Assembly (NCBI GenBank): GCA_031421855.1
Contig: JANOPN010000084.1
Span: 1-40,993, forward strand
Length of the DNA stretch: 40,993 bases
Source of the DNA: JAAFHN01 sp031421855
GTDB taxonomy: Bacteria; Pseudomonadota; Gammaproteobacteria; Burkholderiales; Burkholderiaceae_C
Direction of reading: 5' to 3'
Made by a program: the position numbers and the translations under genes. Positions within the stretch are counted from its first letter, which is position 1. The number at the start of each line of letters is the position of its first letter. Of this stretch, positions 17,921-25,742 are shown one piece after another. The notes below the pieces were generated by a model, which worked only from the letters and a program-made list of their open reading frames with translations, had not been told where the DNA came from and did no database searches.

Positions 17921-18805
17921 TCAGCTTCTCTTGGCGGTCAACAGTTGCGCGGCTACTGCCACCGCAATGACCTCAGGCTCTTTGCCTTCAATGCCTGCAA
18001 CGCCAATGGGGCAGGTGATGCCAGCGAGCTCAGTGTCTGAAAAACCCCGAGCCCTCAAGCGGCTGCGAAAACTCGCCCACTTGGTTTTGCTGCCAATCAG
18101 GCCAATGAAGGCAAGGTCGGCTCGTTCCCGCTGGCGAAGCAAGCAAGATGCGATGATTTCAAGGTCTTCGGCATGCGAAAAACTCATCACCAACACCCGC
18201 GCACCGCTGGGCACCAAGGCCAAGTCAAACGCCGCAGCTTCAATAGGTGCGCTGTGCTCGCACGTCACAAGCGCTGGCAATTGAGCTGGGAAAATCTCGT
18301 CGCGGCTGTCGATCCAGCTGACTCGCATGGGCAGGCCACCCAAAACGCCGATGATGGCCTTGCCCACATGCCCGCCGCCAAACAAAGCCACTGGGGCGAG
18401 CGTGACAACACCATCCAGTAGATTTTTGATGATCAATTCGATCTTGGTCTGAGAATCTATTGAACTTGTTGCTATTGATTTTGATGAACTCAGATCGATC
18501 AACTCGAACTGCAACCACACCACACCGCCGCAACATTGCCCCAAACTGGGACCTAGCGGATAGCGGTGGCTGGCCAATGTTTCGACTGCGCCAGACAGCA
18601 TCGACCGCGCCCGCGCAATGGCACTAAACTCCAAATGCCCGCCGCCAACAGTTCCCACGACATCGCTGGAAAACACCATCATCCATGCGCCCCGCTCGCG
18701 CGGGACCGAGCCGCTGTGGCGTTCGACTTGCACACAAACGCCAGGTTCGCCCATGAGTCGAGCGCGCAGCACCATCCAAAAGTCAGCTTGACTTGGTTCG
18801 ATCAC
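17921..18805 (-). CDS. xdhC: XdhC, xanthine dehydrogenase accessory protein (molybdenum cofactor sulfuration/insertion)
   Basis: About 294 residues from GTG 18805; the frame opens at TTG 18856 (311 residues). N-terminal XdhC domain: CVQVERHSGSVPRERGAWM and VGTVGGGHLEF, then LGPSLGQCCGGVVWL. C-terminal Rossmann domain: VALFGGGHVGKAII, LIGSKTKWASFRSRLRARGF, ITCPIGV. XdhC binds the molybdenum cofactor and helps its sulfuration and insertion into XdhB. Between the two domains, about 20 to 25 residues (KSIATSSIDSQTKIE and neighbours) are encoded by repeat copy 4 and are absent from the XdhC proteins I recall. GTG 18805 is preferred because a GGGCTTT/AAAGCCC inverted repeat (18839-18861) spans the TTG. 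The gene is separated from xdhB by a gene on the opposite strand. Confidence 0.88.
   Translation of the reverse strand: MIEPSQADFWMVLRARLMGEPGVCVQVERHSGSVPRERGAWMMVFSSDVVGTVGGGHLEFSAIARARSMLSGAVETLASHRYPLGPSLGQCCGGVVWLQFELIDLSSSKSIATSSIDSQTKIELIIKNLLDGVVTLAPVALFGGGHVGKAIIGVLGGLPMRVSWIDSRDEIFPAQLPALVTCEHSAPIEAAAFDLALVPSGARVLVMSFSHAEDLEIIASCLLRQRERADLAFIGLIGSKTKWASFRSRLRARGFSDTELAGITCPIGVAGIEGKEPEVIAVAVAAQLLTAKRS
18422..18480 (-). repeat. Dispersed ATAGC repeat, copy 4, in frame within xdhC
   Basis: On the minus strand, core 18439-18475 runs ATAGCAACAAGTTCAATAGA, then TTCTCAGACCAA. It is co-directional with xdhC and read as SIATSSIDSQTK. No stop or frameshift results. The reading frame differs from that used in copy 5. 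Confidence 0.78.
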
Positions 18806-18943
18806 GCAACATCCATCCTCAAAACAAAGGAGATCACAGGGCTTTTGGCTAGGCAAAGCCCAAGTCAGCGGTCAAAATACGCCGCTAGATACAAAAACAC
18901 TCGACTAAATACTGACGCTTAAGGCAAACCCGGCAAATTCAAC

Positions 18944-19429
18944 ATGACTCGATTGTCAATCATGACCCCCAACCCACGCACGACATTGGCTACGCTCGTT
19001 GCCGCGAGCTTGACCATTTGTTTTGCGGCATCGACGGCCTTGGCGCAAGTCAAACCGTCTGGCAACAAGCCCCGTGACCCGGCGCGCCAGTCAGACTCGG
19101 AGACCATCATGGACTACCGGGTTGACGCTGCGTCGCATTTGTATCGCACCTACCGCGAAAAGCTCTACCACGGCAAAATGCCTCCCCTGATTCACGCAAT
19201 CGGGGTGATCGAGTTCACCGTGAACGAAGATGGCACCCTGGACAGCATCAACTGGATTCGCGCGCCGCGCCACGCGCCTGAAGCGATGGCCGCGATTGAG
19301 CGCATGGTAAAAGACGCATCACCCTACCCTGCGCCCGCCAAGCTGGGCAAAATCAGCTACATGGAGACCTGGCTGTGGGACAAATCTGCACGCTGGCAGA
19401 TTGACATTTTGAGCGAAGGTCAGCACTGA
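18944..19429 (+). CDS. Exported TonB C-terminal-domain-like protein
   Basis: 161 residues. A hydrophobic signal (TLATLVAASLTICFAASTALA) is followed by a mature domain with VIEFTVNEDGTLDSINWIRA and AMAAIERMVKDASPYPAPAK. That is the strand-helix pattern of TonB C-terminal (energy transducer) domains. The Pro-rich periplasm-spanning stretch of true TonB is missing, so it is probably a free periplasmic protein. Starts at ATG 18944 or ATG 18962 are both possible. It lies on the plus strand between xdhC and xdhB, splitting what is often one operon, and converges on xdhB. Role unknown. Confidence 0.65.
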   Translation: MTRLSIMTPNPRTTLATLVAASLTICFAASTALAQVKPSGNKPRDPARQSDSETIMDYRVDAASHLYRTYREKLYHGKMPPLIHAIGVIEFTVNEDGTLDSINWIRAPRHAPEAMAAIERMVKDASPYPAPAKLGKISYMETWLWDKSARWQIDILSEGQH

Positions 19430-19433
19430 CCTT
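19416..19433. terminator. Possible bidirectional terminator hairpin
   Basis: Inverted repeat AAGGTCAG-CA-CTGACCTT spans the stop codon of the TonB-like gene in the 15-bp convergent gap with xdhB. The stem is perfect (8 bp) but there is no U-run on either side, so intrinsic termination is uncertain. Confidence 0.35.
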
Positions 19434-19444
19434 TGCTGTCGGAC

Positions 19445-21817
19445 TCACGCGGCGACAGCAGCTTGTTTGGCGGCCTTTTTCACCGCTTCGCAGGCCATCA
19501 AAATCCGCTCGGGCGTTGCCGGTGCCGTCAGTGGCGCAACCACTTGGTGACCGCCGACCGCTGCCACCGCGTCCTTGAGCGCAAAGTAGGTTGATAAAGC
19601 CAACATCAAAGGCGGCTCGCCCACGGCTTTGCTCTTGAACGGCGTGTCGCGCACGTTGGCATTTTCAAACAAGTGCACGTTGAAGTGCTCTGGCACGTCT
19701 GATGCGACCGGGATTTTGTAGGTGCTGGGGCCGTGGGTGAGCAACTTGCCACGCCCACTGAACTCACCCGGTTTGAGCTTGTCAAATGCCTTGCCTTTGA
19801 GGTCCCACACACATTCCTCCATGGTGAGCCAACCCATGCCTTGAACGTAAGCGCCCTCAACTTGGCCTTTGTCAATGGCGGGGTTGATGCTTTGCCCGGC
19901 ATCGTGGACGATGTCAACCGCTTTGAGCCACCATTCGCCCGTGCGGCTGTCGATTTCGACCTCGGTCACCGCAGCGCCGTAGCAAAAATAGTAAAACGCT
20001 TTGCCTTGGAGTGTCGCGAAGTCGTATTTAATGTCGGGCGTCATATAAAAGCCGGTTTGGCTCAAGCCCACCCGCTGCAACCAAGCCTGTTTGCACAGAT
20101 CGCGCCACGGCAACTGCCGCCCTGCGTCGACCCCATCAAGCCTGGCTCGAAGCTGTTCGCACGCGTTGATGATCGCCGCGCCATTGAGGTCAGTGCCGCT
20201 GGACGCGGCGGTGGCCGACGCATTGGGCACTTTTTGGGTGTCAGCAGCCGTGACACGGATGACGCTCAAAGGCGCACGCAGCGCGTCCGCCGCCACTTGC
20301 GCCATTTTGGTATTCAAGCCTTGGCCCATTTCGGTGCCGCCATGGTTCACGCTGATCGAGCCATCTTGGTAAATGTTGACCAAGGCGCCTGCTTGGTTGA
20401 GCATGGTTGCAGTGAACGAGATGCCGAACTTGAGTGGCACGATCGCAATACCGCGCTTTTTGTGGCGATCTTTGCGAGCGGTGTTGGCGTTGTGCATCGC
20501 AATCGCACGCCGTCGCTCGACGTAGTTGGAGCGAACCTCCAGGTCTGCCATCAAGGTGTCGCCGACCCAGTCGATGATTTCTTGCCCGTACTGCGTCGTC
20601 ATCGACCCCAGGTCACCGCTGACGGCGGGTTGCTGGTAGAAGTTGATTTTGCGCACGGCAAGTGGATCAAGCCGCAATTTGAGCGCAATGTCCTCAATGA
20701 CCGTCTCAATACCGAACATGCCCTGCGGCCCACCAAAACCTCGAAATGCGGTGCTGGACTGGGTGTTGGTTTTACAGCGGTGGCTGATGATGTGCAAATG
20801 CGGCAGGTGGTAGCAGTTATCAATGTGCAAAACGGCACGGTCATTGACAGGGCCCGAGAAATCGGTGCTGTAACCGCATCGGCTGGCGAGCAAAAAGTCC
20901 GCCCCCAAGATGCGACCTTTGTCGTCAAATCCCACGGTGTAGTCAATTCGAAAGTCGTGGCGTTTGCCGGTGATGACCATGTCGTCATCGCGGTTCGCAC
21001 GCAGTTTGACCGGCTTTTGCAGCTTGAACGCGGCCAACGCAGCGGATTGGCTGAATATGGACGCATCCCCCTCTTTGCCGCCAAAACCGCCGCCCATGCG
21101 CCGACAGATCACCTCGACGTCTTTGGTGTCGAGGTTCAGCGCAGCCGCGGCCTCGCGCTGGTTGCCATCTGGGTGCTGGGTGCTCACGTACAGCGTGAGC
21201 TGGCCGTCCTCCCTTGGCACGGCGTAGGTGATCTGCCCCTCAAGGTAGAACTGCTCTTGCTGGCCGCAGTAAGTGCTGCCAGTCATCGTGTGCGGAGCGC
21301 TCGCAATTTGCGCGTGAGGCTGGCCTCGGGTGATGCCCTTGGGCGGCATGATGAAGCTTTGTGCAGCCATCGCCTCTTCTATCGTCAAGAGTGCAGGCAG
21401 CTCGCGCACCAACACTTTGGCGTTTTTGGCGACCTCGCGGGCATACAGCATGTCGCGGGCTACGACCACGGCGACCGCTTGGCCCAAAAACTCGACCTTG
21501 CCAGCGGCTAAAAACGGGTCATCGTGGACGATCGGGCCACGGTTGTTTTCACCAGGAATGTCGCGCGCGGTAAAAACCGCGACGACACCGTGCTCAGCCA
21601 AAATGGACTCGCGATCAATGCCGTCACCAATCAATTCGCCGTGGGCAACCGGGCTTGTGATCAACGCTGCGTACAAAGTGCCACGCAATTCAGGGATGTC
21701 GTCGGTGTAGACAGCCTCGCCGGTCACGTGCAAGCGCGCACTCTCGTGCGGCAACTCTTTGCCCAGCGCAGCGGCCGATTCGGGCATGAGCTCTTTGAGG
21801 GTGGTTGGTGCGTTCAT
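19445..21817 (-). CDS. xdhB: Xanthine dehydrogenase, molybdopterin-binding subunit
   Basis: 790 residues, the normal size. It binds the molybdenum cofactor and oxidises hypoxanthine to xanthine and xanthine to urate. Motifs include RRMGGGFGGKEGDASIFSQS (cofactor loop), AFRGFGGPQGMFGIE (substrate Arg region), NHGGTEMGQGLNTK and KAVGEPPLML with the catalytic Glu near residue 734. The ATG at 21817 follows AAGGAGA at 7-nt spacing, an excellent Shine-Dalgarno. It overlaps the xdhA stop by 4 nt (ATGA), so the two are translationally coupled. It needs XdhA for electron exit and XdhC for cofactor maturation, both nearby. Confidence 0.95.
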   Translation of the reverse strand: MNAPTTLKELMPESAAALGKELPHESARLHVTGEAVYTDDIPELRGTLYAALITSPVAHGELIGDGIDRESILAEHGVVAVFTARDIPGENNRGPIVHDDPFLAAGKVEFLGQAVAVVVARDMLYAREVAKNAKVLVRELPALLTIEEAMAAQSFIMPPKGITRGQPHAQIASAPHTMTGSTYCGQQEQFYLEGQITYAVPREDGQLTLYVSTQHPDGNQREAAAALNLDTKDVEVICRRMGGGFGGKEGDASIFSQSAALAAFKLQKPVKLRANRDDDMVITGKRHDFRIDYTVGFDDKGRILGADFLLASRCGYSTDFSGPVNDRAVLHIDNCYHLPHLHIISHRCKTNTQSSTAFRGFGGPQGMFGIETVIEDIALKLRLDPLAVRKINFYQQPAVSGDLGSMTTQYGQEIIDWVGDTLMADLEVRSNYVERRRAIAMHNANTARKDRHKKRGIAIVPLKFGISFTATMLNQAGALVNIYQDGSISVNHGGTEMGQGLNTKMAQVAADALRAPLSVIRVTAADTQKVPNASATAASSGTDLNGAAIINACEQLRARLDGVDAGRQLPWRDLCKQAWLQRVGLSQTGFYMTPDIKYDFATLQGKAFYYFCYGAAVTEVEIDSRTGEWWLKAVDIVHDAGQSINPAIDKGQVEGAYVQGMGWLTMEECVWDLKGKAFDKLKPGEFSGRGKLLTHGPSTYKIPVASDVPEHFNVHLFENANVRDTPFKSKAVGEPPLMLALSTYFALKDAVAAVGGHQVVAPLTAPATPERILMACEAVKKAAKQAAVAA

Positions 21818-23319
21818 GCGGTTTCTCCTTGAACAAAGGCTTGCGCGGCATCTTCAACAAATTGTGCAAGCAGATTGCGCGCAACCAATGAGCGATACGC
21901 CCAAGTGGCACGCAGCCCGTCACGAGCCGGAAAACTGGCGGTGATGGCGGTATCGAGCCGCTCAGCCAAGTCGTCCGCATCAAAAGCTGCCAGCGACAAA
22001 CCCTCCAGAACAGCCTCAAGCTTGGGCGCGCGGCACGGGCTGGGTGCCATGCCATTATAGGCAACCCGCAAGCCTTTGAGCTTGCCAGAGCTCGCGTCAA
22101 ACAAAGCAGCGCAGCACGTCGCAGAGATGTCTTGGTCAAATCGCTTGGAGATTTTGTGGGCGCTAAAACTTTGGCCCGGTTTGAGACGCGGCACCGAAAT
22201 TGACTCGATGAATTCACTGGGCACGAGCACGTTTTGCTTCATACCGGTGTAGAAATCATCAAGAGCGACCTTGCGGGTAACATCGCCCTTGCGCAAATTG
22301 AGCACCGCGCCCAAGGCCATCAGGCAGGGCATGGTGTCGCCAATGGGCGAGCCGTTTGCAATGTTGCCGGCAAGCGTGGCGGTGGAGCGAATGGGCGGCG
22401 AGCCGAAACGACGAAGCACCTCTGCAAAGTCAGGCAATTCGTCGGCAACCATCTGCTCAACAACGGCCAGTGGCGTCGCCGCACCAAAGACCCAAGCCTG
22501 CGCGGTGGTGGTGGTTGCTTTGAGTTGGGTGACGTTTCCGAGGTAGACGATGTGCTGGGGCCGAGCAAACTGCTTGTTGACCTGCAAACCGATCTCGGTC
22601 GAGCCTGCCAACAAGGTCGCCGTGGGGGTTTTGAGCAAATACTCAGCCACCTCAGCCGTGGTTGAGGGCGACACGAACTCGCTGCCTTTTTTGGTTCTCA
22701 CGACTGGCTGCACGATGATTTGACCGTCAAGCCCCACCACCGGTTGTTTCGGTCGCGCGATTTGCTTGAGTAAAGCGATATCCGCGCTGTCATCGATTTT
22801 GAGCTGCGCCGCGGGTGCTTTGCACGCCTGCAGGGTTGCATCAACGATTGGCTTGTAGCCGGTACAGCGGCACAAATTGCCCGACAACGCATCGTTGACT
22901 TGTGCGCGATTGGGACAAGGGTTAGTTTGAACCAAGCCGGTCAACGCCATGACGATGCCCGGCGTGCAAAACCCGCACTGCGAGCCGTGGCACGCAACCA
23001 TGGCTTCTTGTACCGGGTGCAGGCTGCCGTCGGCACGCTTGAGGCTCTCGACGGTCTTGATTGATTTGCCGTCAATCGAGGGAAGCAGTTGCATGCAGCT
23101 GTTGCTCGGCACGTAATTGACGCCGCTGCCTTGTGCATTGAGGTCACCGATCAGCACGACGCAGGCGCCACAGTCGCCCTCGGCGCAGCCTTCTTTGGTG
23201 CCTGTGCGACCCATGTCTTCTCGCAGGTGGTCGAGCAAGGTTGTCGTGCGGCGCTTACCCCGGGCTTCGATGATTTGACCGTCAAGGACAAATCGGACGG
23301 TGTTGGTGGCTTGGCTCAA
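21814..23319 (-). CDS. xdhA: Xanthine dehydrogenase, [2Fe-2S]/FAD subunit
   Basis: 501 residues. The ferredoxin-like domain has Cys45, Cys50, Cys53 and Cys75 (GCAEGDCGAC, then NSC). The second [2Fe-2S] domain has Cys115, Cys118, Cys150 and Cys152 (HGSQCGFCTPG, SGNLCRCTGYKP). The FAD domain follows with ATLLAGSTEIGLQVNK and IRSTATLAGNIANGSPIGD. It passes electrons from XdhB to NAD. The start codon is TTG 23319 (MSQATNTVRF), supported by AGGAG about 8 nt upstream. The gene lies downstream of uraH on the same strand, separated by 181 bp that include a MITE copy, so uraH-xdhA-xdhB may form one transcript. Confidence 0.94.
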   Translation of the reverse strand: MSQATNTVRFVLDGQIIEARGKRRTTTLLDHLREDMGRTGTKEGCAEGDCGACVVLIGDLNAQGSGVNYVPSNSCMQLLPSIDGKSIKTVESLKRADGSLHPVQEAMVACHGSQCGFCTPGIVMALTGLVQTNPCPNRAQVNDALSGNLCRCTGYKPIVDATLQACKAPAAQLKIDDSADIALLKQIARPKQPVVGLDGQIIVQPVVRTKKGSEFVSPSTTAEVAEYLLKTPTATLLAGSTEIGLQVNKQFARPQHIVYLGNVTQLKATTTTAQAWVFGAATPLAVVEQMVADELPDFAEVLRRFGSPPIRSTATLAGNIANGSPIGDTMPCLMALGAVLNLRKGDVTRKVALDDFYTGMKQNVLVPSEFIESISVPRLKPGQSFSAHKISKRFDQDISATCCAALFDASSGKLKGLRVAYNGMAPSPCRAPKLEAVLEGLSLAAFDADDLAERLDTAITASFPARDGLRATWAYRSLVARNLLAQFVEDAAQAFVQGETA

Positions 23320-23384
23320 GTGGGTGCTCCTGATGCTGCTGAATTGACGTGGCGACGCAAAAATGTGCGGGTGTATGCCATTTG

Positions 23385-23484
23385 GGCCTTAGGCAAAACT
23401 GTCACAGCAAGGCGCAGCGACTGCGACCGTGCAAATAGCACGGCCAGGAGCTGCAATGCCGCTGGGGCGGTTTTGGGTAAGTCC
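23385..23484. mobile_element. MITE-like palindromic element, copy 1 (100 bp)
   Basis: It runs from GGCCTTAGGCAAAACTGTC to CGGTTTTGGGTAAGTCC. The termini are imperfect inverted repeats, and the centre holds CCGTGC-AAATA-GCACGG, so it should fold into a branched hairpin. It aligns end to end with the copy at 23937-24036 in the same orientation. Its termini are more degraded and no TA flanks remain. It lies between the uraH stop and xdhA and encodes no protein. Confidence 0.82.
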
Positions 23485-23500
23485 AGTCATTCTAAGAAAT

Positions 23501-23854
23501 TCACGACCCACGGTACGTGCTGTAGCTCCATGGCGAGCACAACAATGGCACGTGGTAGTGCTGCTGCGTGTTGGCAATGCCAAAGTCTAGACTCACGTCA
23601 GACAAAAACGGCGGCTCGGGCATCACGCAGCCTTTTGATGCGAAGTACGAACCCACCGCAAACGTCAGCCGATAGGTCCCCGCCTGCAATGCAGCCGTTT
23701 CAATCAGCGGCCCGTTTGGGTTGCGGCCGTCGGAGTTGAGCGCCAGCGATTGCATCAGTTCTGCGCCGCCGGGCCCCGTTCGGTAGAGCTGTACACGCAT
23801 GCCAGCGGCAGGGCAACCGTGCATCGTGTCGAGCACGTGGGTCGAAAGTCCCAT
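23501..23854 (-). CDS. uraH: 5-Hydroxyisourate hydrolase (HIUase, transthyretin-like)
   Basis: 117 residues, the usual length. LSTHVLDTMHGCPAAGM at the N-terminus carries the active-site His. HYHVPLLCSPWSYSTYRGS at the C-terminus carries the second His and the YRGS signature ending. It hydrolyses the 5-hydroxyisourate made by PuuD to OHCU, the UraD substrate. GAGG lies 8 nt before ATG 23854. It is divergent from gntR, and a CTGTATACAA palindrome lies 48 bp upstream of its start. The gene is bracketed by two MITE copies in direct orientation. Confidence 0.95.
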   Translation of the reverse strand: MGLSTHVLDTMHGCPAAGMRVQLYRTGPGGAELMQSLALNSDGRNPNGPLIETAALQAGTYRLTFAVGSYFASKGCVMPEPPFLSDVSLDFGIANTQQHYHVPLLCSPWSYSTYRGS

Positions 23855-23901
23855 ACGAAAACCTCAAAAATTGCCTCAGCGATTTGAGGCTCAAGTCGAG
23901 A

Positions 23902-23911
23902 CTGTATACAA
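23902..23911 (+). promoter_or_regulatory. Candidate GntR operator between uraH and gntR
   Basis: CTGTATACAA, one mismatch from a perfect TTGTATACAA palindrome, followed by TTTTGCC as at the puuD site. It lies 48 bp upstream of uraH and 134 bp upstream of the gntR ATG, placed to control both. On the uraH strand, TTGCGT and TACAGT with 16-bp spacing form a weak promoter candidate that overlaps the palindrome. Confidence 0.58.
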
Positions 23912-23934
23912 TTTTGCCTTGCACGCAATTTAAG

Positions 23935-24038
23935 TAGGACTTACGCAAAATTGTCCCAACAAGGCGCAGCGACGAAGACAGTGCGAAAAGCACGGCTAGG
24001 AGCTGCAACGCCGCTGGGGCGATTTTGCGTAAGTCCTA
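23935..24038. mobile_element. MITE-like palindromic element, copy 2 (100 bp plus TA flanks)
   Basis: The ends TAGGACTTACGCAAAAT and ATTTTGCGTAAGTCCTA are perfect 17-bp inverted repeats. Taking the element as GGACTTACGC to GCGTAAGTCC (23937-24036) leaves a TA on each side, consistent with a TA target duplication as made by some DDE transposases. A central hairpin, GTGC-GAAAA-GCAC, is present. The right end lies only 6 nt before the gntR ATG, so it forms the gntR leader. There is no transposase gene. Confidence 0.85.
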
Positions 24039-24044
24039 TCCAAC

Positions 24045-24761
24045 ATGACTAACATCACCACCGATCCACAAACCAGCGTCGCCGAGGGACTGGTGGAAGC
24101 CGACACCGCGTCCACAAGCCCGACATCGTTGATTGTTGACGCGATCACCCGCTCCATCACTGAGCATCGGGTTTTGCCTGGCTCGCGCTTGGGTGAGCAA
24201 AAACTGGCCGAGCACTTCGGCGTGTCGCGCACACTGATCCGTCAGGCGCTGTATCAAATGATGCAAGCGGGCCTCATTTTCATGGAGCCGGGGCGTGGTG
24301 CGTTTGTGGCGTCACCGACCACTGACGAGGCTCGCCAAGTGTTCGCGGTGCGGCGCATGATCGAGTCTGGCGTGACGCGCGAATTCGTCGCCAAACTGAC
24401 GCCTGAGATGTTATCGGGCCTGCGCGAGCACATCAAAGCCGAGCAAATTGCAGTCAAGCAAAGCCGCGCCAGTGTGCGAGTTGAGCTTTTGGGTGATTTT
24501 CATGTCGTGATGGCGCAATTGATGGGCAACGAAGTCTTGGCAGATATTTTGCGGGACTTGATCGCGCGTTGCGCCCTGATCACGTTGATGTATCAGTCGA
24601 GCCACGCCGCCCGAGACTCTGCCCGTGAACACGAAGACATCGTGCAAGCCATTTCTGAAGGTAACGCAGACAAGGCAGTGGCTCTCATGGATTTGCACCT
24701 GCACAACGTCGAAAACGGTCTGGAACTAACCCGAAGCGCACCGAATTCTGGTGCGTCATGA
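24045..24761 (+). CDS. GntR-family (FadR/FCD) transcriptional regulator, probable purine-catabolism regulator
   Basis: 238 residues. N-terminal winged helix: LPGSRLGEQKLAEHFGVSRT, then LIRQALYQMMQAGLIFMEPG. C-terminal FCD ligand domain with the usual metal-binding Asp/His pattern (GDFHVVMAQL, REHEDIVQAI, LMDLHLHNVENGL). The gene overlaps puuE by 4 nt, so regulator and enzymes are coexpressed. Its likely targets are the TTGTATACAA sites here, and its effector is probably a purine intermediate; both points are inference. ATG 24045 has no Shine-Dalgarno because MITE copy 2 ends just before it. GTG 24093 with GAGGG 5 nt upstream is a credible alternative start that keeps the DNA-binding domain intact. 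Confidence 0.9.
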   Translation: MTNITTDPQTSVAEGLVEADTASTSPTSLIVDAITRSITEHRVLPGSRLGEQKLAEHFGVSRTLIRQALYQMMQAGLIFMEPGRGAFVASPTTDEARQVFAVRRMIESGVTREFVAKLTPEMLSGLREHIKAEQIAVKQSRASVRVELLGDFHVVMAQLMGNEVLADILRDLIARCALITLMYQSSHAARDSAREHEDIVQAISEGNADKAVALMDLHLHNVENGLELTRSAPNSGAS

Positions 24762-25741
24762 ACGCGACAATGCCTAAGCGCTACCCCAGAGATTTGATCG
24801 GCTACGGGGCCACGCCACCCCACGCTGGCTGGCCCGCAAGCGCACGCATCGCCGTGCAGTTTGTTCTGAACTACGAAGAAGGCGGCGAAAACGCAACCGT
24901 TCACGGTGATGTGGGCAGCGAACAGTTTCTGAGCGAGCTCTTCAACCCACCGTCTTTTGCAGACCGCCATTTGAGCATGGAGAGCATTTACGAGTACGGC
25001 TCGCGCGCTGGGGTTTGGCGCATCTTGCGCGATTTTGAGCGTCGCGGCTGGCCACTCACCGTGTTTGGGGTGGGCATGGCACTCGAGCGCCACCCGGCAC
25101 TAACGGCCGAATTTGTGCGGCTTGGCCACGAGATTGCTTGCCATGGGTGGCGGTGGATTCATTACCAAAACACGCCTGAGGTGGTTGAGCGCGAGCACAT
25201 GGCGCTGGGCATGGCAGCAATTGCCAAACTCACCGGTGACCATGATCGAGGTGTGCACGGTGCCGGTTGGTACACCGGTCGCGATAGCCCCAACACACGT
25301 CGACTGGCTGCCGATTTTGGCGGCTTTGCGTACGACAGCGACCACTACGGCGACGACCTGCCGTTTTGGCTGCAGGTTCGAAAGACATGCGGCGAGCTCG
25401 CGCCGCATTTGGTGGTGCCTTACACACTAGATGCCAACGACATGCGCTTTGCGCTGCCGCAGGGCTTCAGCCATGGCGATGAGTTTTTTGAGTACCTGCG
25501 CGACAGTTTTGATTGCCTCTACGCCGAGGGTGACCCTAACGGCGACAACTCACCCAAGATGATGAGCATCGGCATGCATTGTCGAATTTTGGGTCGCCCT
25601 GGCCGCTGGCGGGCTTTTCAACGCTTTTTAGACCATGTGGCCGCTCACGAGCAGGTTTGGGTCGCGCGTCGAATTGACATTGCCAAGCACTGGCAATCAC
25701 AGCATCCATTTGATGCCAACACCGCCTTTTTGTGGGAATGA
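24758..25741 (+). CDS. puuE: Allantoinase PuuE (polysaccharide-deacetylase fold)
   Basis: 327 residues. YPRDLIGYG, QFVLNYEEGGENATVHGD, FNPPSFADRHLSMESIYEYG and GHEIACHGWRWIHYQNTP define PuuE, the metal-independent allantoinase unrelated to AllB. It hydrolyses (S)-allantoin to allantoate. The start overlaps the gntR stop (ATGA), and its stop lies directly against the GTG of the UraD fusion gene, so it is tightly packed in an operon. Length is typical. Confidence 0.93.
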   Translation: MNATMPKRYPRDLIGYGATPPHAGWPASARIAVQFVLNYEEGGENATVHGDVGSEQFLSELFNPPSFADRHLSMESIYEYGSRAGVWRILRDFERRGWPLTVFGVGMALERHPALTAEFVRLGHEIACHGWRWIHYQNTPEVVEREHMALGMAAIAKLTGDHDRGVHGAGWYTGRDSPNTRRLAADFGGFAYDSDHYGDDLPFWLQVRKTCGELAPHLVVPYTLDANDMRFALPQGFSHGDEFFEYLRDSFDCLYAEGDPNGDNSPKMMSIGMHCRILGRPGRWRAFQRFLDHVAAHEQVWVARRIDIAKHWQSQHPFDANTAFLWE

Positions 25742-25742
25742 T

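Noticed and set aside
18839..18861. GGGCTTT/AAAGCCC inverted repeat at the possible xdhC TTG start as a regulatory hairpin
   Set aside because: A 7-bp stem with a 9-nt loop can arise by chance; used only as weak support for the downstream GTG start.
19733..21511. 592-residue plus-strand open frame opposite xdhB
   Set aside because: It lies fully antisense to a gene with complete molybdenum-hydroxylase motifs. Its composition is that of a mirrored GC-rich coding frame, with no domain, signal or ribosome-binding site.
23385..24038. Complete insertion sequence around uraH
   Set aside because: The 100-bp elements have inverted ends but no transposase is encoded between or beside them; the only gene inside is uraH.
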